Source: Pseudomonadota bacterium
Lineage (GTDB): Bacteria; Pseudomonadota; Alphaproteobacteria; Rhizobiales; Hyphomicrobiaceae
Direction of reading: 5' to 3'
DNA length: 6,588 nucleotides
Assembly (NCBI GenBank): GCA_023428365.1
Contig: JAEYYQ010000593.1
Coordinates: 1-6,588, forward strand
The notes beneath the pieces are model-generated. The model was not told where the DNA came from. It saw only the letters and a program-made list of their open reading frames with translations, and ran no database searches. Position 1 is the stretch's first letter; every line of letters begins with the position of its first letter. Made by a program: the position numbers and the translations under genes. Below are positions 1 to 6,065 of the stretch, one piece after another.

Positions 1-4
1 AAAA

Positions 5-51
5 CACCCGCGCGCATGGGGGTCCGGGTGGGTTCTGGTCGCGCGCGGGTG
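5..51 (-). terminator. GC-rich hairpin followed by a T run, possible terminator or leader hairpin
   Basis: Perfect 11-bp inverted repeat: CACCCGCGCGC at 5-15 and its complement at 41-51, with a 25-base loop. Read on the minus strand, the stem is followed at once by TTTT at 4-1, where the window ends, so the full length of the T run is unknown. On the plus strand the following bases (CCCTCTTCC) are not a good T tract, so minus-strand termination is the more likely reading. It could end a minus-strand transcript coming from the tRNA side, or be an attenuator ahead of a gene beyond the left edge. The loop is long for a terminator. Confidence 0.4.
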
Positions 52-58
52 CCCTCTT

Positions 59-91
59 CCTAGAGACAACCTTTGATCCCGCTGCTCTAGG
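59..91. repeat. 7-bp inverted repeat (CCTAGAG / CTCTAGG)
   Basis: CCTAGAG at 59-65 and CTCTAGG at 85-91 are perfect inverted repeats around a 19-base spacer. They lie next to the stronger hairpin at 5-51, so a minus-strand RNA could fold into two consecutive stems. The function is unknown, and a 7-bp match on its own could be chance. Confidence 0.3.
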
Positions 92-332
92 TAGAGTTAG
101 GTTAACAGTGGTCAATTAATTCGCAACCCGCAGATATATCAGCGCTGTCATGCGTATATTGCAGGCACACGGCAGCAGTCCAAGCACAAGTCAACCTCTT
201 TATTCTAATAAGTTTTAGGTTGTTACTTGTCGACTCTCAGAAGCGATAAGAACATGTCCGACAGCGATGCCGAACGCTGCTTCATTTTCCGTTGGGTCGA
301 TTCAGCTGACTACGCTGCGCGTCACTGTGCGA
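92..332. other. No convincing gene; AT-richer intergenic stretch
   Basis: Neither strand holds a plausible coding frame. A plus-strand frame opening at 227 runs straight through the tRNA and has no recognisable content. A weak minus-strand promoter-like pair exists (TTGGAC at 183-178, 17-base spacer, AATATA at 160-155), but the -10 match is poor. If real, it would drive RNA through the two hairpins at the left edge. Confidence 0.4.
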
Positions 333-359
333 GCCGATCACGATTCGACGCGTATCGGC
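333..359. repeat. Hairpin just downstream of the tRNA
   Basis: GCCGAT at 333-338 pairs with ATCGGC at 354-359. The stem continues with ACG (340-342) against CGT (351-353) past one bulged C at 339, giving nine pairs around an 8-base loop. It begins 42 bases beyond the 3' end of the tRNA in the minus direction. No T tract follows, so it is not a standard intrinsic terminator. It may mark the end of, or protect, the tRNA precursor trailer. Confidence 0.35.
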
Positions 360-400
360 GACTTGATCTCGAGCTGATTATGGGCGTGAAATCAAGCATT

Positions 401-475
401 TGGCTGGGGCGCCAGGACTCGAACCTGGGAATGACGGAATCAAAATCCGTTGCCTTACCACTTGGCTACGCCCCA
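401..475 (-). tRNA. trnQ: tRNA-Gln (anticodon UUG)
   Basis: The full cloverleaf can be read on the minus strand. The acceptor stem is TGGGGCG (475-469) paired with CGCCCCA (411-405). The anticodon stem ACGGA/TCCGT encloses the loop TTTTGAT, whose middle triplet TTG (443-441) reads glutamine CAA codons and, by wobble, CAG. The T stem CCAGG/CCTGG encloses TTCGAGT. The discriminator base is G at 404 and the 3' CCA is encoded at 403-401. The whole is 75 bases including CCA and shows no mismatch that would suggest a pseudogene. It stands alone: no other tRNA is visible in the window. Confidence 0.96.
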
Positions 476-675
476 TGAGAGAGCGCACCCAATACTGTGA
501 TTTCACGGCGTTTGCAAGGTGCGGAGAGTGTTGGGAAAGAGCGCGAACGGCGGCGGAACATAGTGAGATTGCGCCCGAATAACACCCGACCCATTCGGGC
601 AAAACCCCGGTACATTTTCGCCCGAGTCCTTCTCGATCGATCCGCATTCGTTCCGCATTCAGATCATCATACCCT
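476..675. other. Spacer between tRNA-Gln and the ligase remnant
   Basis: Apart from the tRNA promoter at 489-517, no gene or clear structure is visible. Short open frames on both strands here have no recognisable content and overlap one another. The stretch lies upstream of the tRNA and downstream of the decayed ligase, both on the minus strand. Confidence 0.4.
489..517 (-). promoter_or_regulatory. Probable promoter of the tRNA-Gln
   Basis: On the minus strand TTGCAA (517-512) and TATTGG (494-489) are separated by exactly 17 bases. This puts transcription start near 482, about seven bases before the mature tRNA 5' end, a usual distance for a bacterial tRNA gene. The -10 box matches the consensus only in its first half, so the call rests mainly on spacing and position. 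Confidence 0.45.
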
Positions 676-1171
676 CTAGCTATCCTTGTTCCAATCGGGC
701 CAGACACGTGTCTTGACCGTCACCCACTGTCGCGACCGACCAAAGCGTTACAACCCAACGCGCCGCTTCGAAACCACACCTTCAAGACCCAATCTCTCCG
801 TCGCTGCCAGCAGACCGACGCCATCCGGGAAGTCCTCGGCCATCTCGAGCCCAGGCGGTCCTTGCGTGCGTCGAGGGGCCGCTGACGAAGATCGGCACCG
901 TTGGCGCGCAGATCGAAGGCGACGATTGAGATGCAGTCAGCTTGGCCGGCGCCGAGCACGCGTTTTAGTGACCAAAGGTCCAGGCGGTCGCCGTCTCCAC
1001 CAATCAACTCGCCGTCAATCATGCAAGACCGTGCGCGGATGCTTCGGCGAGCACTGGCAGTCGTCGCACGATATTACTCCGGTTGCGCGTAACGAAAGAG
1101 ACGTCACCCCCATACTTGATGATCTGAATTCAACCGTCGAACTTCACTCGAACTATTCCAGGATCCCTTCA
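676..1171 (-). pseudogene. Decayed ATP-dependent DNA ligase (LigD/LigC-type adenylation domain)
   Basis: Three minus-strand frames read in succession give the core of an ATP-dependent DNA ligase, which joins nicked DNA through a lysine-AMP intermediate. The first piece (1171 to about 1035) carries VKFDG at 1147-1133, motif I with the nucleophile lysine at 1144-1142, followed directly by a TGA (1132-1130) and then by VSFVTRN. The second (about 1035 to 853) has SCMIDGELI at 1028-1002 and VAFDL (923-909), then RQRPLDARKDRL. The third (about 853 to 676) has LGLEGVVSKRR, with motif IV EGVVSK at 783-766, an in-frame TAA at 750-748, then FGRSRQWVTVKT, motif V, and a TAG at 678-676. Two frameshifts and two internal stops make it non-functional. 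There is no OB-fold after motif V; whether that is loss or the short form of the family is unclear. Extra ligases of this type are common in rhizobia, so loss of one copy is plausible. Confidence 0.85.
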
Positions 1172-1661
1172 GTGCATCGAGCCATTACAAGCCATATTCC
1201 CGGGGCCACGAAGCACCGATCGGGCGAAGGGCAGAGAACCGGCGGGCGAACTCATCACTATGCACTGGGCTTTGTTCTGCCTCAGCCGGGACGGCGCTGG
1301 ACAGCCGATTTTGGCAGCCGTCCTTGGAGGAACGCCGCGTTATCATCACTCTGCGAGCCTGACAGCGGCAAGCCTGAAAAGGCGCATTGATTCGCTCTGA
1401 AGGATGCGACTTAGCCACGCCCGCTGTTTGCCTTCCCGGGCATCTGGAAACACTGGCAGTGGCGCTGAAGAAGGACGGCCCTGTGGTCGACATCAACACT
1501 TAGCTTCAGTCCGCCGCATTCTCCCAAATCCTGGCGCTCCGACAAATCTTGCCGCCGTCTCGCCCTGGCCAGTCCGCACCCCTGTCTTGCGCAAAACGAA
1601 GATGATCTCTTCGGCGATCGTCCTTTCCGTGTCAGGCCCAGATCTCTATTCGATAGATTGG
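1172..1661. other. Non-coding stretch with two short coding-like scraps
   Basis: No intact gene lies here. On the plus strand 1378-1503 reads as a natural-looking protein tail (GALIRSEGCDLATPAV, then CLPGHLETLAVALKKDG and VVDINT, then TAG). In the same frame, two TGA stops at 1360-1362 and 1375-1377 interrupt an upstream part containing SLEERRVIITLRA. On the minus strand 1645-1493 reads ERTIAEEIIFVLRKTGVR and more, with no start and a TAG just upstream. I do not recognise a family for either. Together with the neighbouring ligase remnant they suggest an area of gene decay rather than a functional spacer. Confidence 0.4.
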
Positions 1662-1691
1662 AAATAGCCGGATTCGAAACTTTAACCCGGC
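1662..1691 (-). terminator. Candidate terminator of the XRE-cupin regulator gene
   Basis: On the minus strand GCCGGGTT (1691-1684) pairs with AATCCGGC (1674-1667), eight pairs with one G-U, around a 9-base loop, followed by TATTT (1666-1662). It begins 54 bases beyond the stop codon of the regulator. The U tract is short and interrupted, so termination may be partial. The arm containing TTCGAATCCGG resembles a tRNA T-loop, but no other tRNA part is present. Confidence 0.5.
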
Positions 1692-1745
1692 CTCACCCCA
1701 GGGAGTAGGTCGCAACAGAACAATCTGATAATTCAGCGGAGAATT

Positions 1746-2327
1746 TCAGTATACTGGAGGTGTGTTAACCCAAAGAACTTGGGTTTCTATGTCTGCAGCA
1801 TTGCGATAGCGGTGGGGCCGTTCGCTTTGAAAAGAGAAGCTATCTCCCGGATAGAGTGTCATCTTTTTATCGTCTACCCAAAGCTCCAGTATTCCAGTCA
1901 GCACCAAGCCTCCCTCTTCTCCTTTGTGGGAGAATACGTCCTCGCCAGTCGATCCGCCTGGAGCCAGCGTGATCATCAGTAGCTCAAGCGTTCCGATGGG
2001 CTCCGGGGTCAGGAGTTCCTTGAAAAGTCGCTTTGGACCAAAATCCAATCGCCGACGTGCGCTGGCTCGCACCACCAGCTCTTCATTTTGATATTCATCC
2101 GCAGGCTGCTCGAAAAGCATATCGAGCGTGACGTTCAACCCTTTGCTTAATGCGAGTAGCGAGCGCACCGAGGGTGAGGTAACGCCGCGCTCAATCTTGC
2201 TGATCATGCTGATCGAGAGCCCGGTCAACTCTGATACTTTCTCCAAACTTAACTCATGGCGCAGTCGCGCTTCGCGCAGCCACGTGCCGAGGTTGGAATC
2301 ACCATTGCGAACGACAGGAGCCACCAT
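1746..2327 (-). CDS. XRE-family HTH transcriptional regulator with C-terminal cupin sensor domain
   Basis: A 193-residue protein with a lambda-repressor type helix-turn-helix at residues 14-72 (LSLEKVSELTGLSISMISKI is the core, followed by ERG and the PSVRSLLALSKGL helix). After a linker, a cupin beta-barrel spans about 115-190. His134, Glu138 and His172 (in PGDSFSFQSERPHRY) sit where cupins bind a metal or small ligand. This two-domain build is that of PuuR/SutR-like regulators, which usually repress a neighbouring amine or amino-acid catabolic operon until the inducer binds the cupin. It is transcribed away from the oxidase-hyuAB operon, which fits that role. The ATG at 2327 is preceded by GGGGAGG (2347-2341) at 13 bases, rather far but the only good site. 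The ligand is not known. Family assignment is secure; repression of the adjacent operon is inferred. Confidence 0.93.
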   Translation of the reverse strand: MVAPVVRNGDSNLGTWLREARLRHELSLEKVSELTGLSISMISKIERGVTSPSVRSLLALSKGLNVTLDMLFEQPADEYQNEELVVRASARRRLDFGPKRLFKELLTPEPIGTLELLMITLAPGGSTGEDVFSHKGEEGGLVLTGILELWVDDKKMTLYPGDSFSFQSERPHRYRNAADIETQVLWVNTPPVY

Positions 2328-2603
2328 AGCTGTTCAGTTTCCTCCCCATTTCTCGCTTGTTTCTGAAGATGTGTCGCGTGGACCCATCAAGTCTAGGGAA
2401 TCTTCGCCCGCTTCTTTAGCCAGATACTCAAAGATACGTGCTGAACCGGGACCATGGTCAGGCGTGTGAAGAAGGCTGGCAGTTGACATGAGACGTCCAC
2501 TGAGTGTGCGGCAAAGACCATTGGCAGTCTTGTGTCGAACGGATGCTGCAACCTTGTCCGGGTGCGCCCTATGAGACGTTACTTCACCACATGTTGGAGC
2601 ATC

Positions 2604-2632
2604 AGTAAAAAAAAATTTGACACAAATGACAA
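2604..2632 (-). promoter_or_regulatory. Predicted promoter of the XRE-cupin regulator
   Basis: On the minus strand the -35 box TTGTCA (2632-2627, five of six consensus bases) and the -10 box TTTACT (2609-2604, four of six) are separated by exactly 17 bases. Transcription would start near 2597, giving a leader of about 270 bases before the regulator ATG. The spacer contains the ATTTG-ACA-CAAAT palindrome, so the regulator bound there could control its own synthesis. Confidence 0.5.
2615..2627. promoter_or_regulatory. Candidate operator palindrome ATTTG-ACA-CAAAT
   Basis: Perfect 5-bp inverted repeat with a 3-base centre, sized for a dimeric HTH repressor. It covers the plus-strand -35 box TTGACA (2617-2622) and lies in the spacer of the minus-strand promoter, so a bound protein would block both. 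Related half sites follow: TGACAA at 2627-2632 forms a direct repeat with TGACAC at 2618-2623, and GACAATT recurs at 2628-2634 and 2681-2687. Binding by the neighbouring regulator is inference. Confidence 0.45.
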
Positions 2633-2649
2633 TTGCGGTTTGCTTATTG
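2617..2649 (+). promoter_or_regulatory. Possible promoter of the oxidase-hyuAB operon
   Basis: The -35 box TTGACA at 2617-2622 is a perfect match. No good -10 box lies at 17 bases; the nearest AT-rich element is CTTATT at 2643-2648, 20 bases away. A strong -35 with a poor -10 suggests either a promoter needing activation or a relaxed alphaproteobacterial -10. The leader to the ATG at 2699 would be roughly 40 bases. Confidence 0.4.
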
Positions 2650-2698
2650 TGGGGTGGGTCCATTTCGTGCGGACCACAGAGACAATTTGAGTTCTCCA

Positions 2699-3997
2699 AT
2701 GCGCAGTGGGCTGCATCCGGAATCGGCTTGGCGAAAAACTGCAGTCAGCGCAGCCAGTTTCCCGACTTTGGCTGGCGATGTGCAAACCGATGTGGCCATC
2801 ATCGGCGCGGGTCTGACTGGCTTGTCGACCGCTCGCGACCTGCTGGCGCGGGGCATTGAGTGCGTGGTTCTGGAAGCGCGCGATGTGGCCTGGGGAGCCA
2901 GCGGACGCACCGGCGGATTCGCCGTGCCGCGTTTCAAGAAAAACTTCAGCGCTATCGCGCAGCAGCGCGGAGAGGATGTTGCAAAGGCGCTGCATTCCAA
3001 AATTCTGCAAGCAGTGGATAGTATCGAGGAGACGGTTGAGACTTTCTCCCTCAGCTGCGGCTTCCAGCGTAACGGTCATCTGACGCCCGCCCACAGCCAG
3101 ACAGCACTCGCTGGATTGCGTAGTGACGTTGAGTGGTTGGAGCGATCCACCGGAGATCTCGCGCCACGGGTATTGTCACGTGAGGAGACAAAAGCGTCTA
3201 TCGGAACGGATGCTTATCACGGCGCCTATTTCGATCCCCGTGGCGCCTGCATGAACGCCTACGATTACTCGCGCGGACTTGCGGAAGCGCTGGCCAAGCG
3301 CGGTGTCCCGGTTCTGGTTGGAGCCGAAGTAAGTTCGATCAGTTCTGATGCCGGAAGGTGGCGGCTTGCAACGGCCTCGGGCAACGTTTGGGCACGGCGT
3401 GTGGTGCTTGCGACGAATGCATATACACAGTCATTGTCTCCGGGCGATGATCTGCACAAGCGCATCATTCCCGTCTCATCATCGGTGATCGCGACGCGTC
3501 CGCTTTCTTTGAATGAGAGGAAAACAGTCCTTCCCAGTGGTCTTCCAGTTACCGACACAAAGCGTGTTCTGAACTACTATCGCATGCTGCCAAATGGGCA
3601 GTTTCTCTTCGGTGGTCGGGGAGACATAACGGGACGGCGTGATGATCCAGCTTCTTACTCGGGCCTCGATAAGCAGCTCGCCAAAATTTTCCCGCAGCTC
3701 GCCAAAATCGATATCACCGAACGCTGGTCTGGAATGGTCGCGGTGACGCTGGACGACTTTCCTCACATCGGCAGCGCTGGTGATGGCATTTTCTATGCTG
3801 TGGGCTACGGCGGACGCGGCGTCGCTCTAACCAGTCTGATGGGGCGGCTCTTGGCGGCTTGGCTCGGCGGCGAAAAGATCGAGCCGGGTCCTATGAGTTC
3901 TGCCGGTCTCATCAGTATCCCATTCCATAGTTGGCGCATTCCGGGCATGCGTGCCATGGCGACGTATTATCGCCTGCGCGACAGACTTGAATCATAG
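2699..3997 (+). CDS. FAD-dependent amine/amino-acid oxidoreductase (DAO family, PuuB/DadA-like)
   Basis: A 432-residue flavoprotein of the DAO superfamily (Pfam PF01266 type), whose members oxidise the C-N bond of amino acids, N-methyl amino acids or polyamine conjugates. The Rossmann dinucleotide site is GAGLTG at residues 36-41 after the strand VAIIG, with Glu59 ending the second strand (VVLEAR) and GASGRTGG at 66-73. A second FAD-contacting motif, GYGGRG, lies at 369-374. The start HPESAWRKTA, before the Rossmann fold, is typical of the PuuB-like group. An in-frame TTG at 2633 would give a longer form, but the added residues are unlike the family and would cover the promoter, so ATG 2699 is chosen; its ribosome binding site is weak (GAG at 2689-2691). 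First gene of the operon, 14 bases before hyuA. No signal peptide or membrane segment is seen, so it is probably cytoplasmic. Substrate could be gamma-glutamyl amine, sarcosine-like or D-amino acid; the sequence does not decide. Confidence 0.92.
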   Translation: MRSGLHPESAWRKTAVSAASFPTLAGDVQTDVAIIGAGLTGLSTARDLLARGIECVVLEARDVAWGASGRTGGFAVPRFKKNFSAIAQQRGEDVAKALHSKILQAVDSIEETVETFSLSCGFQRNGHLTPAHSQTALAGLRSDVEWLERSTGDLAPRVLSREETKASIGTDAYHGAYFDPRGACMNAYDYSRGLAEALAKRGVPVLVGAEVSSISSDAGRWRLATASGNVWARRVVLATNAYTQSLSPGDDLHKRIIPVSSSVIATRPLSLNERKTVLPSGLPVTDTKRVLNYYRMLPNGQFLFGGRGDITGRRDDPASYSGLDKQLAKIFPQLAKIDITERWSGMVAVTLDDFPHIGSAGDGIFYAVGYGGRGVALTSLMGRLLAAWLGGEKIEPGPMSSAGLISIPFHSWRIPGMRAMATYYRLRDRLES

Positions 3998-4001
3998 GAA
4001 G
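3996..4001 (+). promoter_or_regulatory. Ribosome binding site of hyuA overlapping the oxidase stop codon
   Basis: AGGAAG at 3996-4001 shares its first two bases with the TAG stop (3995-3997) of the oxidase gene and stands 10 bases before the hyuA ATG. The arrangement suggests translational coupling of the two genes. Confidence 0.6.
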
Positions 4002-4011
4002 TGACATAGGC

Positions 4012-6054
4012 ATGATTGAAATCGGCGTCGATATTGGTGGAACGTTCACGGACGTTGTTTGCCGGGAAACGGGCAAGCCGCTGCGAGTGATGAAAGTTCC
4101 GTCCACCCGCTCGGATCCCAGTCAGGCCGTGCTGGCGGCAGTCACTCGACTTCGCGAGCAGTGGGGCGTCGAGGTTGCCGACATAGCACGTTTCGTGCAC
4201 GGCACAACGGTGGCCACCAATGCGGTTCTGGAGCGCAAAGGCCCAAAAACGGGATTGCTCACAACGGCCGGCTTCAAGGACATCCTGGAGATCGGCCGTC
4301 AGATGCGGCAGACGATGTACGCGGTTCTGCTTGAGCCGGAGGTTCCCACCTTCCTGGCGCCCGGCGCTTTCCGTCAGGAAGTGCGTGAGCGCGTTTCCTC
4401 CAAAGGCGAGATAATTATCGAGCTTGATGAGGCCTCCGTCCGCGAAGCGGCCGCGAAGCTGGTCGACGCAGGCGTCAAGGGAATTGCCATCTGCTTCCTG
4501 TTCTCCTTCCTTGAGCCCAAGCACGAGCGCCGTGCTGCAGAAATCATCCGCGAGGCCTATCCGCATATCGCGCTGTCTCTGTCGTGCGAAGTCGACCCCG
4601 CATTCCGTGAATACGAGCGCACCGTCGTCACCACCTTCGACGCCTACATCAAGCCGGTGGTCGACCGTTATCTTGAGAACTTGGAGCGCGGCCTCCAGAG
4701 CGCTGGTGTTCCCGCACCGCTGCAGTTGATGCAGTCGCGCGGCGGTATTGCTGCCAGCGAAGTCGCGCGTCAGCGGCCTGTGCGTCTGTTCCTGTCTGGT
4801 CCGGCTGCGGGCGTGATCGGCGCCCAGATTGTTGGCGAGCAGACGGAAATCAACGACCTCATCAGCGTCGACATCGGCGGCACGACCTCGGATATCGCTC
4901 TGATCCGTGAAGGAAAGCCGCTCATCCGCCCCGATGGATTGATTGCCGGTTATACAATCCGCGTTCCCATGGTCGACGTGAACTCGATCGGCTCGGGCGG
5001 CGGCAGCATCGGCTGGATCGATCCCGTGGGCGGTCTGCGCGTTGGCCCGCATTCGGCTGGCTCTGAACCTGGCCCGGCCTGTTATGGCCGTGGCGGTGAA
5101 GAGGCGACCGTTACGGACGCGTCGATTGTTCTGGGCTACATCGATCCGGAATACTTCGCCGGTGGCACGCTGAAACTGAAGCCGGAACTTTCCTACCGCG
5201 CCATCGAAAACAAGATCGCAAAGCCACTGGGCATTTCGGTGGAGGAAGCGGCACTCGGTATCCACCGTGTTGTCAACGCTCAGATGACCGAAGGCATCCG
5301 CCTGGTTTCCATCCGCCAGGGTTTCGATCCACGCAGCTTCACGCTGCTGCCTCTCGGCGGCGGTGGCGGCATCCATGCCAGCGCACTTGCTGACGAGCTG
5401 GGCATCGACAGTATTCTCGTACCGCTGTACCCCGGCGTACTTGCCGCAAACGGCTTGCTGTCGGCAGTTTCTGAGCACGAGATCTCGGTTGCCTTCCCGC
5501 AGGAGTTGAGCAGCCTTTCACTCGATGCCCTCGGTGACTGCCTGAAGGACATCGACGCGCGTTGCAGCGCGCTGATGTCGAAGGAAGGGGTTCGGCCGGA
5601 TCAGGTCGAGGTTAGCTATTCTGCTGACATCTGCTACGTCGGACAATCGCACTACCTCGAAGTCCCGTTCGTCCTGCGCGAGGATGTTGCTGTTCAGTTG
5701 CAGTCCGGATTCCAGGCCGCGCATGAGCGCGTCTACGGGCACAGCACTGCAGCACCTGCATGCATCGTCAATCTGCGCGCGATCCATCGTTCTGGTGGCA
5801 CCGACGCTCGGCTTGACAGCGAACTCGAGCGCCCCGTCAAGGAAGGCGATCCGCTGAAGGGTAAGCGAAAAATTACGATCGCGGGCCACAACGGTCCGAT
5901 CGAGGCCAACGTCTACGAGCGCGAGAGGCTGCCTGTCGGTGTCACGTTCAAGGGGCCGGCAATTCTTGAGCAGGCCGACACCACCACCATTGTCGACGTG
6001 GGCTGGAGCTTCAAAGCTTTCCCGGCTGGCAGTGTCGTCATCACGCGCGACTGA
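4012..6054 (+). CDS. hyuA: Hydantoinase/oxoprolinase subunit A (HyuA family)
   Basis: A 680-residue protein of full family length. The N-terminal part (about 3-180) opens with the ASKHA phosphate-1 loop DIGGTFTDVV (7-16) and has FVHGTTVATNAVLERKG. The central ATPase-like domain (about 200-490) carries SRGGIAASE, LFLSGPAAGVIGA, the second glycine loop VDIGGTTSD (286-294), GSGGGSIGW (327-335) and SEPGPACYGRGG (351-362). PLGGGGGIHA and PGVLAANGLLSA follow, and the C-terminal domain runs from about 500. HyuA proteins bind ATP and, with HyuB, open cyclic amides (N-methylhydantoin, 5-oxoproline) or carboxylate ketones in the acetone carboxylase branch. No acetone carboxylase gamma subunit is visible, so the hydantoinase/oxoprolinase reading is favoured, but the strand continues beyond the window. 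Third positions are strongly GC-rich, more regular than in the graveyard to the left. Second gene of the operon, 11 bases before hyuB. Confidence 0.96.
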   Translation: MIEIGVDIGGTFTDVVCRETGKPLRVMKVPSTRSDPSQAVLAAVTRLREQWGVEVADIARFVHGTTVATNAVLERKGPKTGLLTTAGFKDILEIGRQMRQTMYAVLLEPEVPTFLAPGAFRQEVRERVSSKGEIIIELDEASVREAAAKLVDAGVKGIAICFLFSFLEPKHERRAAEIIREAYPHIALSLSCEVDPAFREYERTVVTTFDAYIKPVVDRYLENLERGLQSAGVPAPLQLMQSRGGIAASEVARQRPVRLFLSGPAAGVIGAQIVGEQTEINDLISVDIGGTTSDIALIREGKPLIRPDGLIAGYTIRVPMVDVNSIGSGGGSIGWIDPVGGLRVGPHSAGSEPGPACYGRGGEEATVTDASIVLGYIDPEYFAGGTLKLKPELSYRAIENKIAKPLGISVEEAALGIHRVVNAQMTEGIRLVSIRQGFDPRSFTLLPLGGGGGIHASALADELGIDSILVPLYPGVLAANGLLSAVSEHEISVAFPQELSSLSLDALGDCLKDIDARCSALMSKEGVRPDQVEVSYSADICYVGQSHYLEVPFVLREDVAVQLQSGFQAAHERVYGHSTAAPACIVNLRAIHRSGGTDARLDSELERPVKEGDPLKGKRKITIAGHNGPIEANVYERERLPVGVTFKGPAILEQADTTTIVDVGWSFKAFPAGSVVITRD

Positions 6055-6059
6055 GGAGG
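6053..6059 (+). promoter_or_regulatory. Strong ribosome binding site of hyuB overlapping the hyuA stop
   Basis: GAGGAGG at 6053-6059 begins within the TGA stop of hyuA (6052-6054) and lies six bases before the hyuB ATG. It is the best Shine-Dalgarno match in the window and fixes the hyuB start. Coupled translation fits two subunits needed in equal amounts. Confidence 0.8.
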
Positions 6060-6065
6060 CGCGAC

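Larger units (their letters stand above)
2328..2698. promoter_or_regulatory. Divergent control region between regulator and catabolic operon
   Basis: This 371-base gap holds the promoters for both directions near 2604-2632, described separately, and a long regulator leader. On the minus strand an open frame from an ATG at 2489 to a TGA at 2336-2334 could encode 51 residues (it includes SARIFEYLAKEAGEDSLDL). It ends six bases before the regulator start and would lie inside the regulator mRNA. I do not recognise it and it has only a weak ribosome binding site, so it is not called as a gene. A run of nine A's at 2607-2615 adds curvature or an UP-like element next to the promoters. Confidence 0.6.

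Noticed and set aside
155..183. Minus-strand promoter TTGGAC, 17 bases, AATATA
   Set aside because: Spacing is right but only three of six -10 bases match and no gene is visible downstream within the window. Mentioned as weak only.
227..478. Plus-strand open frame across the tRNA
   Set aside because: It reads through the complement of the tRNA-Gln gene, and its tail (GRQDSNLG and after) is the usual artefact of translating a tRNA.
686..1390. Plus-strand open frame of 234 codons
   Set aside because: It is antisense to the DNA ligase remnant, which carries recognisable motifs, and its Arg/Ser/Pro-rich product resembles no family.
1667..1691. tRNA 3'-end fragment or att site (TTCGAATCCGG on the minus strand)
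   Set aside because: Only the T-loop-like bases match; the flanks do not match the tRNA-Gln 3' end and no CCA or acceptor stem is present. It is better explained as an arm of a terminator hairpin.
2633..2698. Longer N-terminus of the oxidase from TTG 2633
   Set aside because: The added 22 residues do not resemble the family start, the TTG overlaps the promoter/operator zone and no ribosome binding site precedes it. ATG 2699 begins the familiar HPESAW segment.
3967..5478. Very long minus-strand open frame (503 codons) opposite the oxidase end and hyuA
   Set aside because: It lies antisense to hyuA, whose motifs are unmistakable. Its sequence has low-complexity Ala/Arg/Asp/Gln content with no recognisable domain. 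Strong GC-rich third positions in hyuA readily keep the opposite strand open.
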